DNA of 16,453 bases from an uncultured Bacteroidales bacterium (GTDB lineage: Bacteria; Bacteroidota; Bacteroidia; Bacteroidales; Paludibacteraceae). This document shows positions 5,918-12,691 of the stretch, one piece after another. Each line of letters opens with the position of its first letter. Positions within the stretch are counted from its first letter, which is position 1. The notes beneath the pieces are model-generated. The model worked only from the letters and a program-made list of their open reading frames with translations, was not told where the DNA came from and did no database searches. Made by a program: the position numbers and the translations under genes. The stretch lies in the NCBI GenBank assembly GCA_937885465.1, contig CAKZZM010000112.1:1-16453 (forward strand), given 5' to 3'.

Positions 5918-6784
5918 ATGCAAACGATGTCTCCTATTCGCATATTCCACACCCTTTGGACGAAGCCAATGCGTGAGGATAGAATTTCTGTAACCCTGCT
6001 CTGTTATGCAATCAGTTTTCACTATGCAAAACAGTTGGGTACAGAGGTGGTCTTACATACCGACAGTTTCGGTGCTGAATTATTGTCATTCATACCCTAC
6101 GACGAAGTATATATTGATTTAGACGCTATTCCACAAGATATATCTCGCTTTTGGGCATACGGCAAACTATACGCAACTTCTCGCGAACCGCTTGGAAGTG
6201 TACATATCGATGGTGATGTATTCTTAAAGAACCCTGCGCTGATTAACTATTTCAAAGGCGATTTTGACTTAGTTACGCAGTCAGAAGAAGGTGATGATTG
6301 GCGTACCGATTACACTTATGAACTATCGCAGACGGCATTATTGATTGAGGATTTGCCACACAATTTGCATTTGTTTTACGAAAAATCATACAACTGTGGC
6401 GTAGTCCAACTCAATAACAAGGCACTGAAGAAAGTGTATCTTGACACCTATTTTGACACGGTCAAACGCTCACTTGCTGATGAGACTTATACCGATAGAG
6501 AAAAGCGAATCAAAGAAAAATTTGGTAAACATGGCAGTATCATTCCCGACATAATTGTAGAACAGCAATTCTTGCACGAACTGGCACAGGGATATACTAC
6601 CAATACCATACTAACCGGTGATGTTCGCATGGACGGTATCCGCAAAGGATATACTCACCTCTGTACGGCTGCTAAATATGAAATGCAGAAAGAATTAGAG
6701 CAGATGTTACGTAAACTGAATCCTGCTATACTAAAGCAGATACGAAAAATACCACAATACAAAAAAGCAAAAAACAAAAGATGA
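5918..6784 (+). CDS. Glycosyltransferase-like protein (DUF6734-like)
   Basis: 288 aa from ATG 5918, 4 bases after the previous stop; an in-frame ATG at 5858 lies inside the preceding gene. The N-terminus reads IRIFHTLWTKPM (7-18). VVLHTDSFGAELL (44-56) follows, and HIDGDVF at 96-102 supplies an Asp-x-Asp metal-binding motif (D98, D100) of GT-A fold transferases. Later come NCGVVQLNN and, near the C-terminus, GYTHL. This pattern recalls the Bacteroidetes family I know as DUF6734; that assignment is from memory. No signal peptide or membrane span is seen, so it acts in the cytoplasm. A phage could use it to glycosylate its own virion proteins or to alter host surface sugar. Its stop overlaps the next start (ATGA). 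Confidence 0.7.
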   Translation: MQTMSPIRIFHTLWTKPMREDRISVTLLCYAISFHYAKQLGTEVVLHTDSFGAELLSFIPYDEVYIDLDAIPQDISRFWAYGKLYATSREPLGSVHIDGDVFLKNPALINYFKGDFDLVTQSEEGDDWRTDYTYELSQTALLIEDLPHNLHLFYEKSYNCGVVQLNNKALKKVYLDTYFDTVKRSLADETYTDREKRIKEKFGKHGSIIPDIIVEQQFLHELAQGYTTNTILTGDVRMDGIRKGYTHLCTAAKYEMQKELEQMLRKLNPAILKQIRKIPQYKKAKNKR

Positions 6785-7710
6785 AAGTCACTTACGATCC
6801 TATATTAGGTAAATTACATATAGCCGCCGACGCCGACCACGATGTGGACACCACCACCTTGTCGGGGAAGATTATCATCAGCCAAGACGGCAACAGTTAT
6901 GCTGTGACGGCGGAGCGGATAGTCAAGCCCGGTGCCCCAACATTACCTGCAAGTGCCACTTTCTACAACAGTCGCACGGTGGCAATCACGGCTGACAGCG
7001 GGGCGGTTATCTACTACACCACAGACGGCAGCACACCGACAAAAAACAGCACGCAGTATGCGTCTGCTATCACCATCGGCAGCACGGCAGCCGTCAGCAC
7101 CGTTTATACTATCAAGGCTATCGCCGTGAAGAACGGCATGACCTCGGATGTGGCAACCGCCACTTATACCTGCTACCGCAAAGTCGCTACACCGACATTT
7201 AGCAACGCCACCGGTAACAAATACAGCGCAAGCCGCACCATCACCTTTGCTTGCGCTACAAGCGGAGCAACGATACAATACAAGATTGGTAGCGGTGAGT
7301 GGCAGACTGGCAGCAGCGTGACTGTCAGCACTACAAGTAACATTTACATCCGTGCCATACTGACCGACTGGGTGGACTCGTCCGAGCGGAGTACGACATA
7401 CGAACTTAACGCAGGCAAGTGCTACATCGGGCAGGCTGCAAGCGTCACCACCGAAGCCGATATCAAGGCTCTCGCTAACGCTTACGAGCGCGACACGATA
7501 TTAGGCTGGACAGCCCCGACAATAGACTTTGGCAGCAGCACGCAGTATGTGTGGTTTGCTATACCGAACACGGCAGCCCGTAGCCTTACTGTTAAGAGTG
7601 ACGGTTTTGCCGTTCCTCTGCAAGCAGCAGCAGGCACGGTGATAGGTGCATACCGTGTATGGCGTACCGAGAATCAGATAAACAGCAGTTTCACCTTCCA
7701 ATTCAGTTAA
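6781..7710 (+). CDS. Beta-sandwich surface protein with chitobiase C-terminal-like (CHB_HEX_C) repeats
   Basis: 309 aa with no signal peptide. Residues about 57-125 contain IYYTTDGSTPTKNSTQYA and YTIKAIAVKNGMTSDVATATYTC, the hallmark of the CHB_HEX_C_1 / FN3-like domain often found in Bacteroidetes surface and phage tail or fibre proteins. A second related unit follows at about 137-205 (TPTFSNATGN, ATIQYKIGSGEWQ, YIRAILTDW). The C-terminal 100 residues are a distinct beta-rich region (YVWFAIPNTAARSLTVKSDGF) that could be an adhesion or trimerization end. Base composition is richer in G+C than the membrane block. Overlapping the transferase gene and just upstream of the repeat-rich fibre gene, it is probably a receptor-binding or fibre component. 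Confidence 0.72.
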   Translation: MKVTYDPILGKLHIAADADHDVDTTTLSGKIIISQDGNSYAVTAERIVKPGAPTLPASATFYNSRTVAITADSGAVIYYTTDGSTPTKNSTQYASAITIGSTAAVSTVYTIKAIAVKNGMTSDVATATYTCYRKVATPTFSNATGNKYSASRTITFACATSGATIQYKIGSGEWQTGSSVTVSTTSNIYIRAILTDWVDSSERSTTYELNAGKCYIGQAASVTTEADIKALANAYERDTILGWTAPTIDFGSSTQYVWFAIPNTAARSLTVKSDGFAVPLQAAAGTVIGAYRVWRTENQINSSFTFQFS

Positions 7711-7713
7711 ACT

Positions 7714-9537
7714 ATGATAAACATCGCAGGACAATTACACGCAGCCACCGCAGAGGGTGTGTTAGTGGCAGCCGAGGAGGTGAAAGATGCCACGCAAAAC
7801 AAGACACAGTCCACTATCAATGAAGAGGTGCAAACAGCACTCAACGGCAAACAGCCCGCAGGCAACTATGCCGCCGCCTCACACACCCACTCCCAGTACC
7901 TCACGGCGCACCAAACTATCAAGACTATCAATGGTCAATCCTTAGTCGGTTCCGGCAATATCACTATTCAGGCAGGCGAAATCAACATCCTTGGGAAAAC
8001 GTATTCAGAGCTTGTCACATTGCGCAATAACCACGACCTGACACCCGGACAATGGTACAGAATAACGGACTATGTGACGGAAGTCGGTCACGGAGACGAA
8101 GAAGCGCGTTCTAACGAACGCCGGTTCGATATTATTGTCATGGCAATAGATAACTACACCCTTGCAGAGGAAGCCTATGCCGCCCCATGTGACAAAGAGG
8201 ATTTCTTCGACGACTCTAACCTCGCGGCGTGGAAATTGTGGTATTGTTTAGATAACGATGCTAACCGCTTTAAGTGGGCTGACCCCGAAAAAGGACGCGG
8301 AGTTATTTATCGCATGATTGACGAGTTTGGCAATGATGTGCCATACGACTTTAAGAATATCATGTTCAAACGATACAAGACGCTTCCTGCGGTACGTGTT
8401 ACAGGAGATAACAATTTTTATGTTCGTGCAGCGACCAACGACACTAACCAACTATATGCGTATAAGTATGGTAATACAGCCTATTTCTTTGAACACGAAG
8501 TGCCGGAATTCGGAGAAGAGGTGTTTCTTGAAGGCGGTAGTCATGCTAATAAGCAAGTGACGTTTGTCACCCCCTCGGACTTTGTCGGAGTATATGGAGG
8601 AATCAGAAACCCGTACGGCTACGGAATTGACGAAAAAGACTACCTGTGGGCGTTTACTTTCGGATACGATGATAATGACAAGATTTTCGAATGGACGACG
8701 CAGAACGCAGATAGCAACAATGCTTGTCATGATAATGTGATTAAGGAATATTATGATGGGTTGCAGCAATGTCTCAATAATATCACTATCACAGATGATG
8801 ACGGTTTGGGTGATGATATGTACGGTAACACTTTCGGCGTCAACTGTCACGATAATACGGTGTTCGGCTATTCGTTCTATGGGAATACATTCGGGAACGA
8901 GTGCTACGGCAACTCTTTCTCGTACTACTGCAACAACAACTCCTTCGGGAACCACTGCTACGACAACACCTTCGGGAGCGAGTGCTTCAACAACATCTTC
9001 GGGAGCGAGTGCCACAACAACTTATTCGGGAACGACTGCAACCACTTCTCCTTCGGGAACGAGTGCAACAACAACTCATTCGGGAACGACTGCAACAACA
9101 ACTCATTCGGGAGCTACTGCTACAAAAACATCTTCGGGAACGAATGCCACAACAACACCTTCGAGAACTACTGCAACGGCAGCTCATTCGGGAACGACTG
9201 CGGAGGCAACTCTTTCGGGAACCACTGCAACGGCAACTCTTTCGGGAACCTCTGCTACGGCAACTCTTTCGGGAACCTCTGCGGCGGCAACTCTTTCGGG
9301 AACTACATAAGATATATTACGGTACATGATGGAGTGCAGTTTGTTGATGTTGTTGGCGGTGGGATGGTAGGCAATGTTACTTCCTATGTTCAAAACGCTC
9401 AAATCCTCAGTGGTACACAGGGTACTAACCAAAGTCTTTTGCGAATCCAATTCCAAGTAGGTGTACCTTCCAGTCAGTTTGCCGGACTGAAATCAGGTGG
9501 CAATTTAATGATTTTGATACCCGCAGATATCGTATGA
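7714..9537 (+). CDS. Fibre/spike protein with a Cys-rich octapeptide solenoid repeat
   Basis: 607 aa. The N-terminal part holds a short helix and SHTHSQYLTAHQTIKTINGQ with GSGNITI (about 57-85), a pattern common in phage tail fibres and receptor-binding proteins. A globular region follows (about 95-365), with LRNNHDLTPGQWYRITDY near its start. Residues about 370-531 are some twenty imperfect 8-residue units of the form NSFGNxCx, with at least sixteen evenly spaced cysteines. The last about 75 residues (VQFVDVVGGGMVGN, LMILIPADIV) form a beta-rich cap. A beta-solenoid shaft or spike with a cysteine ladder is the best reading. There is no signal peptide, as expected for a virion part. The repeat DNA is unusually uniform and suggests recent unit duplication. 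Confidence 0.78.
   Translation: MINIAGQLHAATAEGVLVAAEEVKDATQNKTQSTINEEVQTALNGKQPAGNYAAASHTHSQYLTAHQTIKTINGQSLVGSGNITIQAGEINILGKTYSELVTLRNNHDLTPGQWYRITDYVTEVGHGDEEARSNERRFDIIVMAIDNYTLAEEAYAAPCDKEDFFDDSNLAAWKLWYCLDNDANRFKWADPEKGRGVIYRMIDEFGNDVPYDFKNIMFKRYKTLPAVRVTGDNNFYVRAATNDTNQLYAYKYGNTAYFFEHEVPEFGEEVFLEGGSHANKQVTFVTPSDFVGVYGGIRNPYGYGIDEKDYLWAFTFGYDDNDKIFEWTTQNADSNNACHDNVIKEYYDGLQQCLNNITITDDDGLGDDMYGNTFGVNCHDNTVFGYSFYGNTFGNECYGNSFSYYCNNNSFGNHCYDNTFGSECFNNIFGSECHNNLFGNDCNHFSFGNECNNNSFGNDCNNNSFGSYCYKNIFGNECHNNTFENYCNGSSFGNDCGGNSFGNHCNGNSFGNLCYGNSFGNLCGGNSFGNYIRYITVHDGVQFVDVVGGGMVGNVTSYVQNAQILSGTQGTNQSLLRIQFQVGVPSSQFAGLKSGGNLMILIPADIV
8821..9306 (+). repeat. 24-bp in-frame repeat array (about 20 units)
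   Basis: Units carry the near-invariant core TTCGGGAAC (Phe-Gly-Asn), separated by 15 variable bases that are mostly NNC codons and usually include TGC. GGG is used for Gly almost every time, although GGC or GGT dominate elsewhere in the gene. That uniform rare codon shows the array spread by DNA duplication and slippage. Long overlapping ORFs in other frames across this array are by-products of the repeat. Confidence 0.9.
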
Positions 9538-9571
9538 TGTAACCTCACTACACCCTAAAGCCACACGGCAA

Positions 9572-9940
9572 ATGAAACACTTACTAACCATATTACTTGC
9601 CTCTATTGGCGGGGCAGATACCTACACATGGATTTCGCTTTTCCTCGTGCCTATAACCGGTATTGTATCGTGGTTTGCCTCGCGTAAAGTCCGCAACAAT
9701 TCCACACTACAACAGCTGCAAGCCACTATTGACATGCTTGTCGAGAAAAACAAAGAGCTATACGAGCGTATCGCACAGCAAAACCAACAGATTGCAGAAC
9801 TGAATACACAGCTCACCGAAGTCCGGCGAGAAAACGCCGAACTCATAAAAGGACAAACGCGGATAAGCAAAGAAAATGCAGAACTCAAAAAGCAAATTGC
9901 AGCATTAACAAGGAAACCAAAGACCAACAGCAAACAATGA
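9572..9940 (+). CDS. Membrane-anchored coiled-coil protein, lysis-associated candidate
   Basis: 122 aa. The N-terminal 40 residues are hydrophobic (MKHLLTILLAS, then ISLFLVPITGIVSWFAS), with a span at about 20-37. Residues about 45-115 form a continuous coiled coil with heptad Leu/Ile spacing (LQQLQATIDMLVEKNKELYE, QIAELNTQL, ENAELKKQIAAL). It overlaps the M15 peptidase gene by ATGA at 9937-9940, so the two are translationally coupled. A small anchor plus a long coiled coil resembles an inner-membrane spanin or a holin-like accessory protein; it is not diagnostic. Fibre chaperone is an alternative. Confidence 0.62.
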   Translation: MKHLLTILLASIGGADTYTWISLFLVPITGIVSWFASRKVRNNSTLQQLQATIDMLVEKNKELYERIAQQNQQIAELNTQLTEVRRENAELIKGQTRISKENAELKKQIAALTRKPKTNSKQ

Positions 9941-10518
9941 CTAACAACCGCAAAATAACACTCGCAACCGCCATCTGTTCGACAGTAGTAGTACTTGTTT
10001 TGCTTGTGGTTATGATAATAAACTTTAAGCGTATGAAACAATCTATTCAAGGCACAATAGGCAAATCATATTTCACTATTGACGAACTTTGTGCTTCCGA
10101 CACTGCCAAACGCAAGGGCATAGACAACACACCAACGCCCGAAATCAAAGCCAAACTGCAAGCACTCATCGACAACGTACTCGACCCGGCACGCCGTGAA
10201 TATGGCTCATACATACTCGTTAATTCAGGCTATCGCAGCCCGGCACTCAACGCTGCTGTAGGCGGAGTAAGTAATTCGCAACACCTAACAGGCGAAGCCG
10301 CAGACATCACTACCGGTTCAATAGGAAACGACCGCAAACTATTTGCAATCATAGTACAACAGGGCAATTATGACCAACTCATCTGGGAAAAACCGAAAAA
10401 CAGCCTATGGGTTCACGTTTCATATAGCACAACAGGACTGCAACGCCGCCAAATACTCGCATACAATGGTAAGACCTACACCAACATCACCAACAACTGG
10501 CAAACATACATCGCATAA
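9937..10518 (+). CDS. Membrane-anchored M15-family peptidase (endolysin-type)
   Basis: 193 aa. A signal anchor lies at about residues 7-29 (ITLATAICSTVVVLVLLVVMIINF). The catalytic domain shows the M15 signature: FTIDELCASDTA, LVNSGYRSPALNAAVGG, SQHLTGEAADI and LWVHVSY. Predicted zinc ligands are H116, D123 and H160, all present and correctly spaced. Such enzymes cut peptide cross-links in peptidoglycan. The N-terminal anchor fits a signal-anchor-release endolysin or a membrane-bound virion enzyme. It is coupled to the coiled-coil gene and ends this transcription block. The domain is complete and looks active. Confidence 0.88.
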   Translation: MTNNRKITLATAICSTVVVLVLLVVMIINFKRMKQSIQGTIGKSYFTIDELCASDTAKRKGIDNTPTPEIKAKLQALIDNVLDPARREYGSYILVNSGYRSPALNAAVGGVSNSQHLTGEAADITTGSIGNDRKLFAIIVQQGNYDQLIWEKPKNSLWVHVSYSTTGLQRRQILAYNGKTYTNITNNWQTYIA

Positions 10519-10528
10519 CAATTAACGT

Positions 10529-10548
10529 ATGAGCCAATCTTGGCTCAT
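10529..10548. promoter_or_regulatory. Inverted repeat ATGAGCCAA-TC-TTGGCTCAT
   Basis: A perfect 9-bp inverted repeat with a 2-base centre lies 10 bases after the M15 stop and 16 bases before the next ATG. No T run follows, so a simple terminator is unlikely. The near-palindrome would suit a dimeric repressor site, or an RNA hairpin protecting an mRNA end. Confidence 0.5.
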
Positions 10549-10564
10549 CTAAAATCAAATAATT

Positions 10565-10831
10565 ATGACAGAATTGTACAAAGCTAAGTCACGAACTCCC
10601 CAATGGGTTCTGAATCACCTTACTAAAAGGCAACTGGATGAGATGTACGAACATCTCCGTCAAATCAATCTGATAGCTAAGTCATCAGGTTTATGGGATT
10701 CCCAGCGTACAGGCTTCTTTAAGCAGTCAGCGGAGTTTGAGAAAAAGGTGTGGAAAGCGCGAGATAAAGATGCTTACGGTAAAGCAGTTCAGCGTTCACT
10801 CAATAAGACACGCAGAAAGCTAAAGAAGTAG
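10565..10831 (+). CDS. Small basic hypothetical protein (88 aa)
   Basis: A basic, helical protein (VLNHLTKRQLDEMYEHLRQINLIAK, then a Lys/Arg-rich C-terminus KAVQRSLNKTRRKLKK). No membrane segment or signal peptide. The basic tail suggests nucleic-acid binding. It begins 16 bases after the inverted repeat and is followed 15 bases later by the 142-aa gene, so the two probably form a unit. A small protein paired with a possible nuclease-like partner could be an antitoxin, but antitoxins are more often acidic. The family is not recognised. Confidence 0.6.
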   Translation: MTELYKAKSRTPQWVLNHLTKRQLDEMYEHLRQINLIAKSSGLWDSQRTGFFKQSAEFEKKVWKARDKDAYGKAVQRSLNKTRRKLKK

Positions 10832-10846
10832 CCCTCACTTACGATT

Positions 10847-11275
10847 ATGACGAACTTAGAAAAGAAAATAGCTGCGTTCAAAAGAGAAGCCGGTGATAAG
10901 TCACAGTACACCCCGGAACAGCAGAAAATCTATGCGGCTTTCACCAAAACAAGTGGAAGCAAAATTTATCTACGAGTAACGGATAAATTTAATGTATCTT
11001 ACAAACTCTACATGCCAACCGGCTACTATCTCGATAAAATTATGATTAAGCACTATCAAGGAGAAAAAGGGAGAATTACAGCAGTTGAGATTCTTAATCT
11101 CCTTGACGTAATTAGAACAGGTGATAAGTACCGGGATGTTGATACTGGTCATTGGGTGTATTATAAGAGATATCGGAAAAAAGGAGCAACGTACACAGCT
11201 ATTATAAAAATAGCTAAGGACGGAATCAATTCTCACCTATTATCTTTTTACACAAACATAGGATATGGGAAATAA
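10847..11275 (+). CDS. 142-aa hypothetical protein, possibly BECR-type nuclease-like
   Basis: A lysine- and tyrosine-rich, AT-rich gene unlike the structural block. The N-terminal third is helical and charged. The C-terminal region has a helix (ITAVEILNLLDVIRTG, 77-92), then strands WVYYKRYRKKGATYTAIIKIA (103-123) and a terminal segment NSHLLSFYTN (128-137). Helix, strands and a final His-x-x-Ser/Thr-Tyr segment resemble barnase-EndoU-RelE (BECR) type RNases found in phage and toxin proteins, but the match is by pattern only. It could equally be an unrelated small accessory protein. No membrane segment. Confidence 0.55.
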   Translation: MTNLEKKIAAFKREAGDKSQYTPEQQKIYAAFTKTSGSKIYLRVTDKFNVSYKLYMPTGYYLDKIMIKHYQGEKGRITAVEILNLLDVIRTGDKYRDVDTGHWVYYKRYRKKGATYTAIIKIAKDGINSHLLSFYTNIGYGK

Positions 11276-11331
11276 AAAAAATCGCCACCGCTCGATAACA
11301 TTTCTCTAAGAGAAAAGACTGCGAATGTCGA

Positions 11332-11368
11332 TTTCGACTACAAAATTACAACAATTATTTTAATCAAC
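11332..11368 (+). promoter_or_regulatory. Conserved leader/promoter block, copy 1
   Basis: A 37-base block (TTTCGACTACAAAATTACAA and the following AATTATTTTAATCAAC) ends 20 bases before the ATG at 11389. It matches 30 of 37 positions, without gaps, with a block at 12647-12683 upstream of the gene at 12692. Part of it (CAAC, ATTTTAAT, CAAC) also recurs after the -7 box at 687-694. TCGATTTC at its left edge may be a variant -7 box. Small inverted repeats precede it (TTTCTC-TAA-GAGAAA at 11301-11315). Confidence 0.55.
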
Positions 11369-11388
11369 CAAATAAATTTTAAAAAATT

Positions 11389-11613
11389 ATGGCAGTACAC
11401 AACTCAACACGAGCAAAGAGATTGCTCGAGCAACGCCAAAAAGTATGGCAGGACACATTCAAGGCTTGTCATGGTGATGCCAAGAAGGTAAAAGCAGCCG
11501 CCAAAGAGTACCACAAGAAATTTGGTGCTACACCAACGGCACGCTGGAAAAAGGCACTCCGCGATGCCAAGAAAGTAGGACACGAAAAACAGACAACATT
11601 GCGCCTGCGATGA
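11389..11613 (+). CDS. 74-aa very basic protein with YHKKFGATP motif
   Basis: A Lys/Arg-rich, helical protein with YHKKFGATPTARW at residues 41-53. It aligns over most of its length with the N-terminal 70 residues of the 362-aa protein at 12692 (YRDRYGATPRKRY, 49-61), and both genes have the same leader block upstream, so the pair probably arose by duplication. Strong positive charge suggests DNA or RNA binding. It overlaps the following spanin-candidate gene (ATGA at 11610-11613). The family is not recognised. Confidence 0.65.
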   Translation: MAVHNSTRAKRLLEQRQKVWQDTFKACHGDAKKVKAAAKEYHKKFGATPTARWKKALRDAKKVGHEKQTTLRLR

Positions 11614-12137
11614 AACGGCTTATGTTCATATTTTGTGCTATTCTTGCGTTTGCTATTTGCAATACAAGCTGCAAGACGGTTCAGACGCAAGAAAGCATTA
11701 AGTATCGCGACAGCACGACCGTCAGAGTAGTACGCGACACCATCCGCGAAACAGTCTTCGACACAGTAACTATCACAGTGCAGCACAGCATAAAGACAGA
11801 CGAAGGCACTGTAATAGAATTTGCCGCCGGTGGTGGTTCGTACAACTCCCGGACGGGTGAAGCCAACAATGTGCAGCGCGTGCAAGAGCAAAAACAAGCC
11901 GAACAAAACAGCAACTTGCAAATCGATTGGCAGCATACAGCAGAGGTCTATAAAAACTACTCCGATAGTCTCCTACATTCGCTTACGAATCTGCAAGCAG
12001 AAAATGAAAGCCTACAACAAGCCACCATACCGACAAAGTGGCATCGCTTTTTGGTGTGGTGGTTCGTCATCACAATCGCCTCCGCTATACTCACACTCGC
12101 TTGGTGGGCGGTAAAGAAGTTTTATTTTAGGAGATAA
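11610..12137 (+). CDS. Lipoprotein with C-terminal membrane span, unimolecular spanin (u-spanin) candidate
   Basis: 175 aa. The N-terminal signal (MKRLMFIFCAILAFAI) ends in a lipobox-like NTSC with Cys21 as lipidation site, predicting an outer-membrane lipoprotein. Residues about 30-60 form strands (STTVRVVRDTIRETVFDTVT), a Gly-rich hinge lies at about 73-77, and a coiled coil runs from about 85 to 138. Residues about 146-168 form a membrane span (FLVWWFVITIASAILTLAWW) ending KKFYFRR, which should sit in the inner membrane. Lipid anchor at one end and a span at the other is the u-spanin layout (as in phage T1), which links both membranes and fuses them at lysis. Family assignment is by architecture only. 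Confidence 0.72.
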   Translation: MKRLMFIFCAILAFAICNTSCKTVQTQESIKYRDSTTVRVVRDTIRETVFDTVTITVQHSIKTDEGTVIEFAAGGGSYNSRTGEANNVQRVQEQKQAEQNSNLQIDWQHTAEVYKNYSDSLLHSLTNLQAENESLQQATIPTKWHRFLVWWFVITIASAILTLAWWAVKKFYFRR

Positions 12138-12140
12138 ATT

Positions 12141-12566
12141 ATGGGGAAGTATCCGCAAATACCGGCAACTATTTATGAGAGAAGAGAACTCCTCTATAAG
12201 GAGTTGAGAAAGGCTGGAAACAAAACAGTATTCTGTCCTGCTATCAATCGAAGAGTAAAGATATTGCCTGAATCAATAACGGAAACTGCATTTCACGCAA
12301 GCAAATCTGTTGTATCAACAAAGTTAGCATTACGTATAAGATATATTATTAGTAATGCTAAAATTGTACAATCAGGAATAAAACCTAAAACGGGAACACA
12401 AACAAAGAAATTCCATTTTAAGGAACTTATAATTTTAAGTTGTGGGATAAGGGGATTGGGAACTGCAAAACTAACCATCGGTCTAAAACCCCGAAAACAA
12501 TATATAGAGTATTGTATTACGGATATAAGGTGTCACAATAAAGAAACCTCGCTACTCTTCCCATGA
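12141..12566 (+). CDS. 141-aa protein resembling polyvalent-protein/BECR-associated domains
   Basis: Strongly AT-rich, unlike the structural genes, and starting 3 bases after the spanin candidate. It has a basic helical N-terminus, then ILPESITETAFHASKS (41-56), a helix (TKLALRIRYIISNAKIV, 60-76), a basic loop, and strands FHFKELIILSCGIRG and AKLTIGLK with YIEYCITDI (121-129). The helix plus C-terminal strands ending in a Tyr-Cys-Ile-Thr segment recall large polyvalent protein-associated or phage BECR toxin-like domains from mobile elements (memory-based, tentative). H52 could be functional. It may be an effector, superinfection or defence-related moron gene. No membrane segment. Confidence 0.55.
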   Translation: MGKYPQIPATIYERRELLYKELRKAGNKTVFCPAINRRVKILPESITETAFHASKSVVSTKLALRIRYIISNAKIVQSGIKPKTGTQTKKFHFKELIILSCGIRGLGTAKLTIGLKPRKQYIEYCITDIRCHNKETSLLFP

Positions 12567-12652
12567 TAGAGTTTTTCACTATCGCCATCCACAACATAAA
12601 TAATTGCGGTATAAACGGGACTGTTTCACGAGGTTTCCCAAATCTGTTTCAC
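12543..12652. promoter_or_regulatory. Long-range inverted repeat and CTGTTTCAC direct repeats upstream of the clamp-like gene
   Basis: GAAACCTCG (12543-12551) and CGAGGTTTC (12629-12637) are a perfect 9-bp inverted pair enclosing a small hairpin (GATAG...CTATC). CTGTTTCAC occurs twice, at 12621-12629 and 12644-12652, 23 bases apart, close to two helical turns. The second copy touches the conserved leader block. This may be an operator and/or structured leader controlling the gene at 12692. Confidence 0.45.
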
Positions 12653-12683
12653 CCGCAAAGTTACAACAATAATTTTAATTAAC
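12647..12683 (+). promoter_or_regulatory. Conserved leader/promoter block, copy 2
   Basis: TTTCACCCGCAAAGTTACAA and the following CAATAATTTTAATTAAC end 8 bases before the ATG at 12692. It is the partner of the block at 11332-11368 (30 of 37 identical, no gaps). Possible -7 box TCTGTTTC at the left edge. Confidence 0.55.
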
Positions 12684-12691
12684 AAAATATT

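Noticed and set aside
8821..9306. Diversity-generating retroelement variable region
   Set aside because: Variable positions are mainly NNC codons, which first suggested adenine mutagenesis. No reverse transcriptase or template repeat is in the window, and the pattern is explained by repeat divergence.
8753..9329. Long open frames overlapping the 24-bp repeat array in other frames on both strands
   Set aside because: They are low-complexity by-products of the repeat (Ser/Thr-, Leu/Arg- or Cys/Arg-only translations). The 7714-9537 frame has non-repetitive flanks on both sides and correct gene spacing.
10529..10552. Seven-codon leader peptide (MSQSWLI)
   Set aside because: It exists only because the inverted repeat begins with ATG. 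It is too short to support and shows no attenuator structure downstream.
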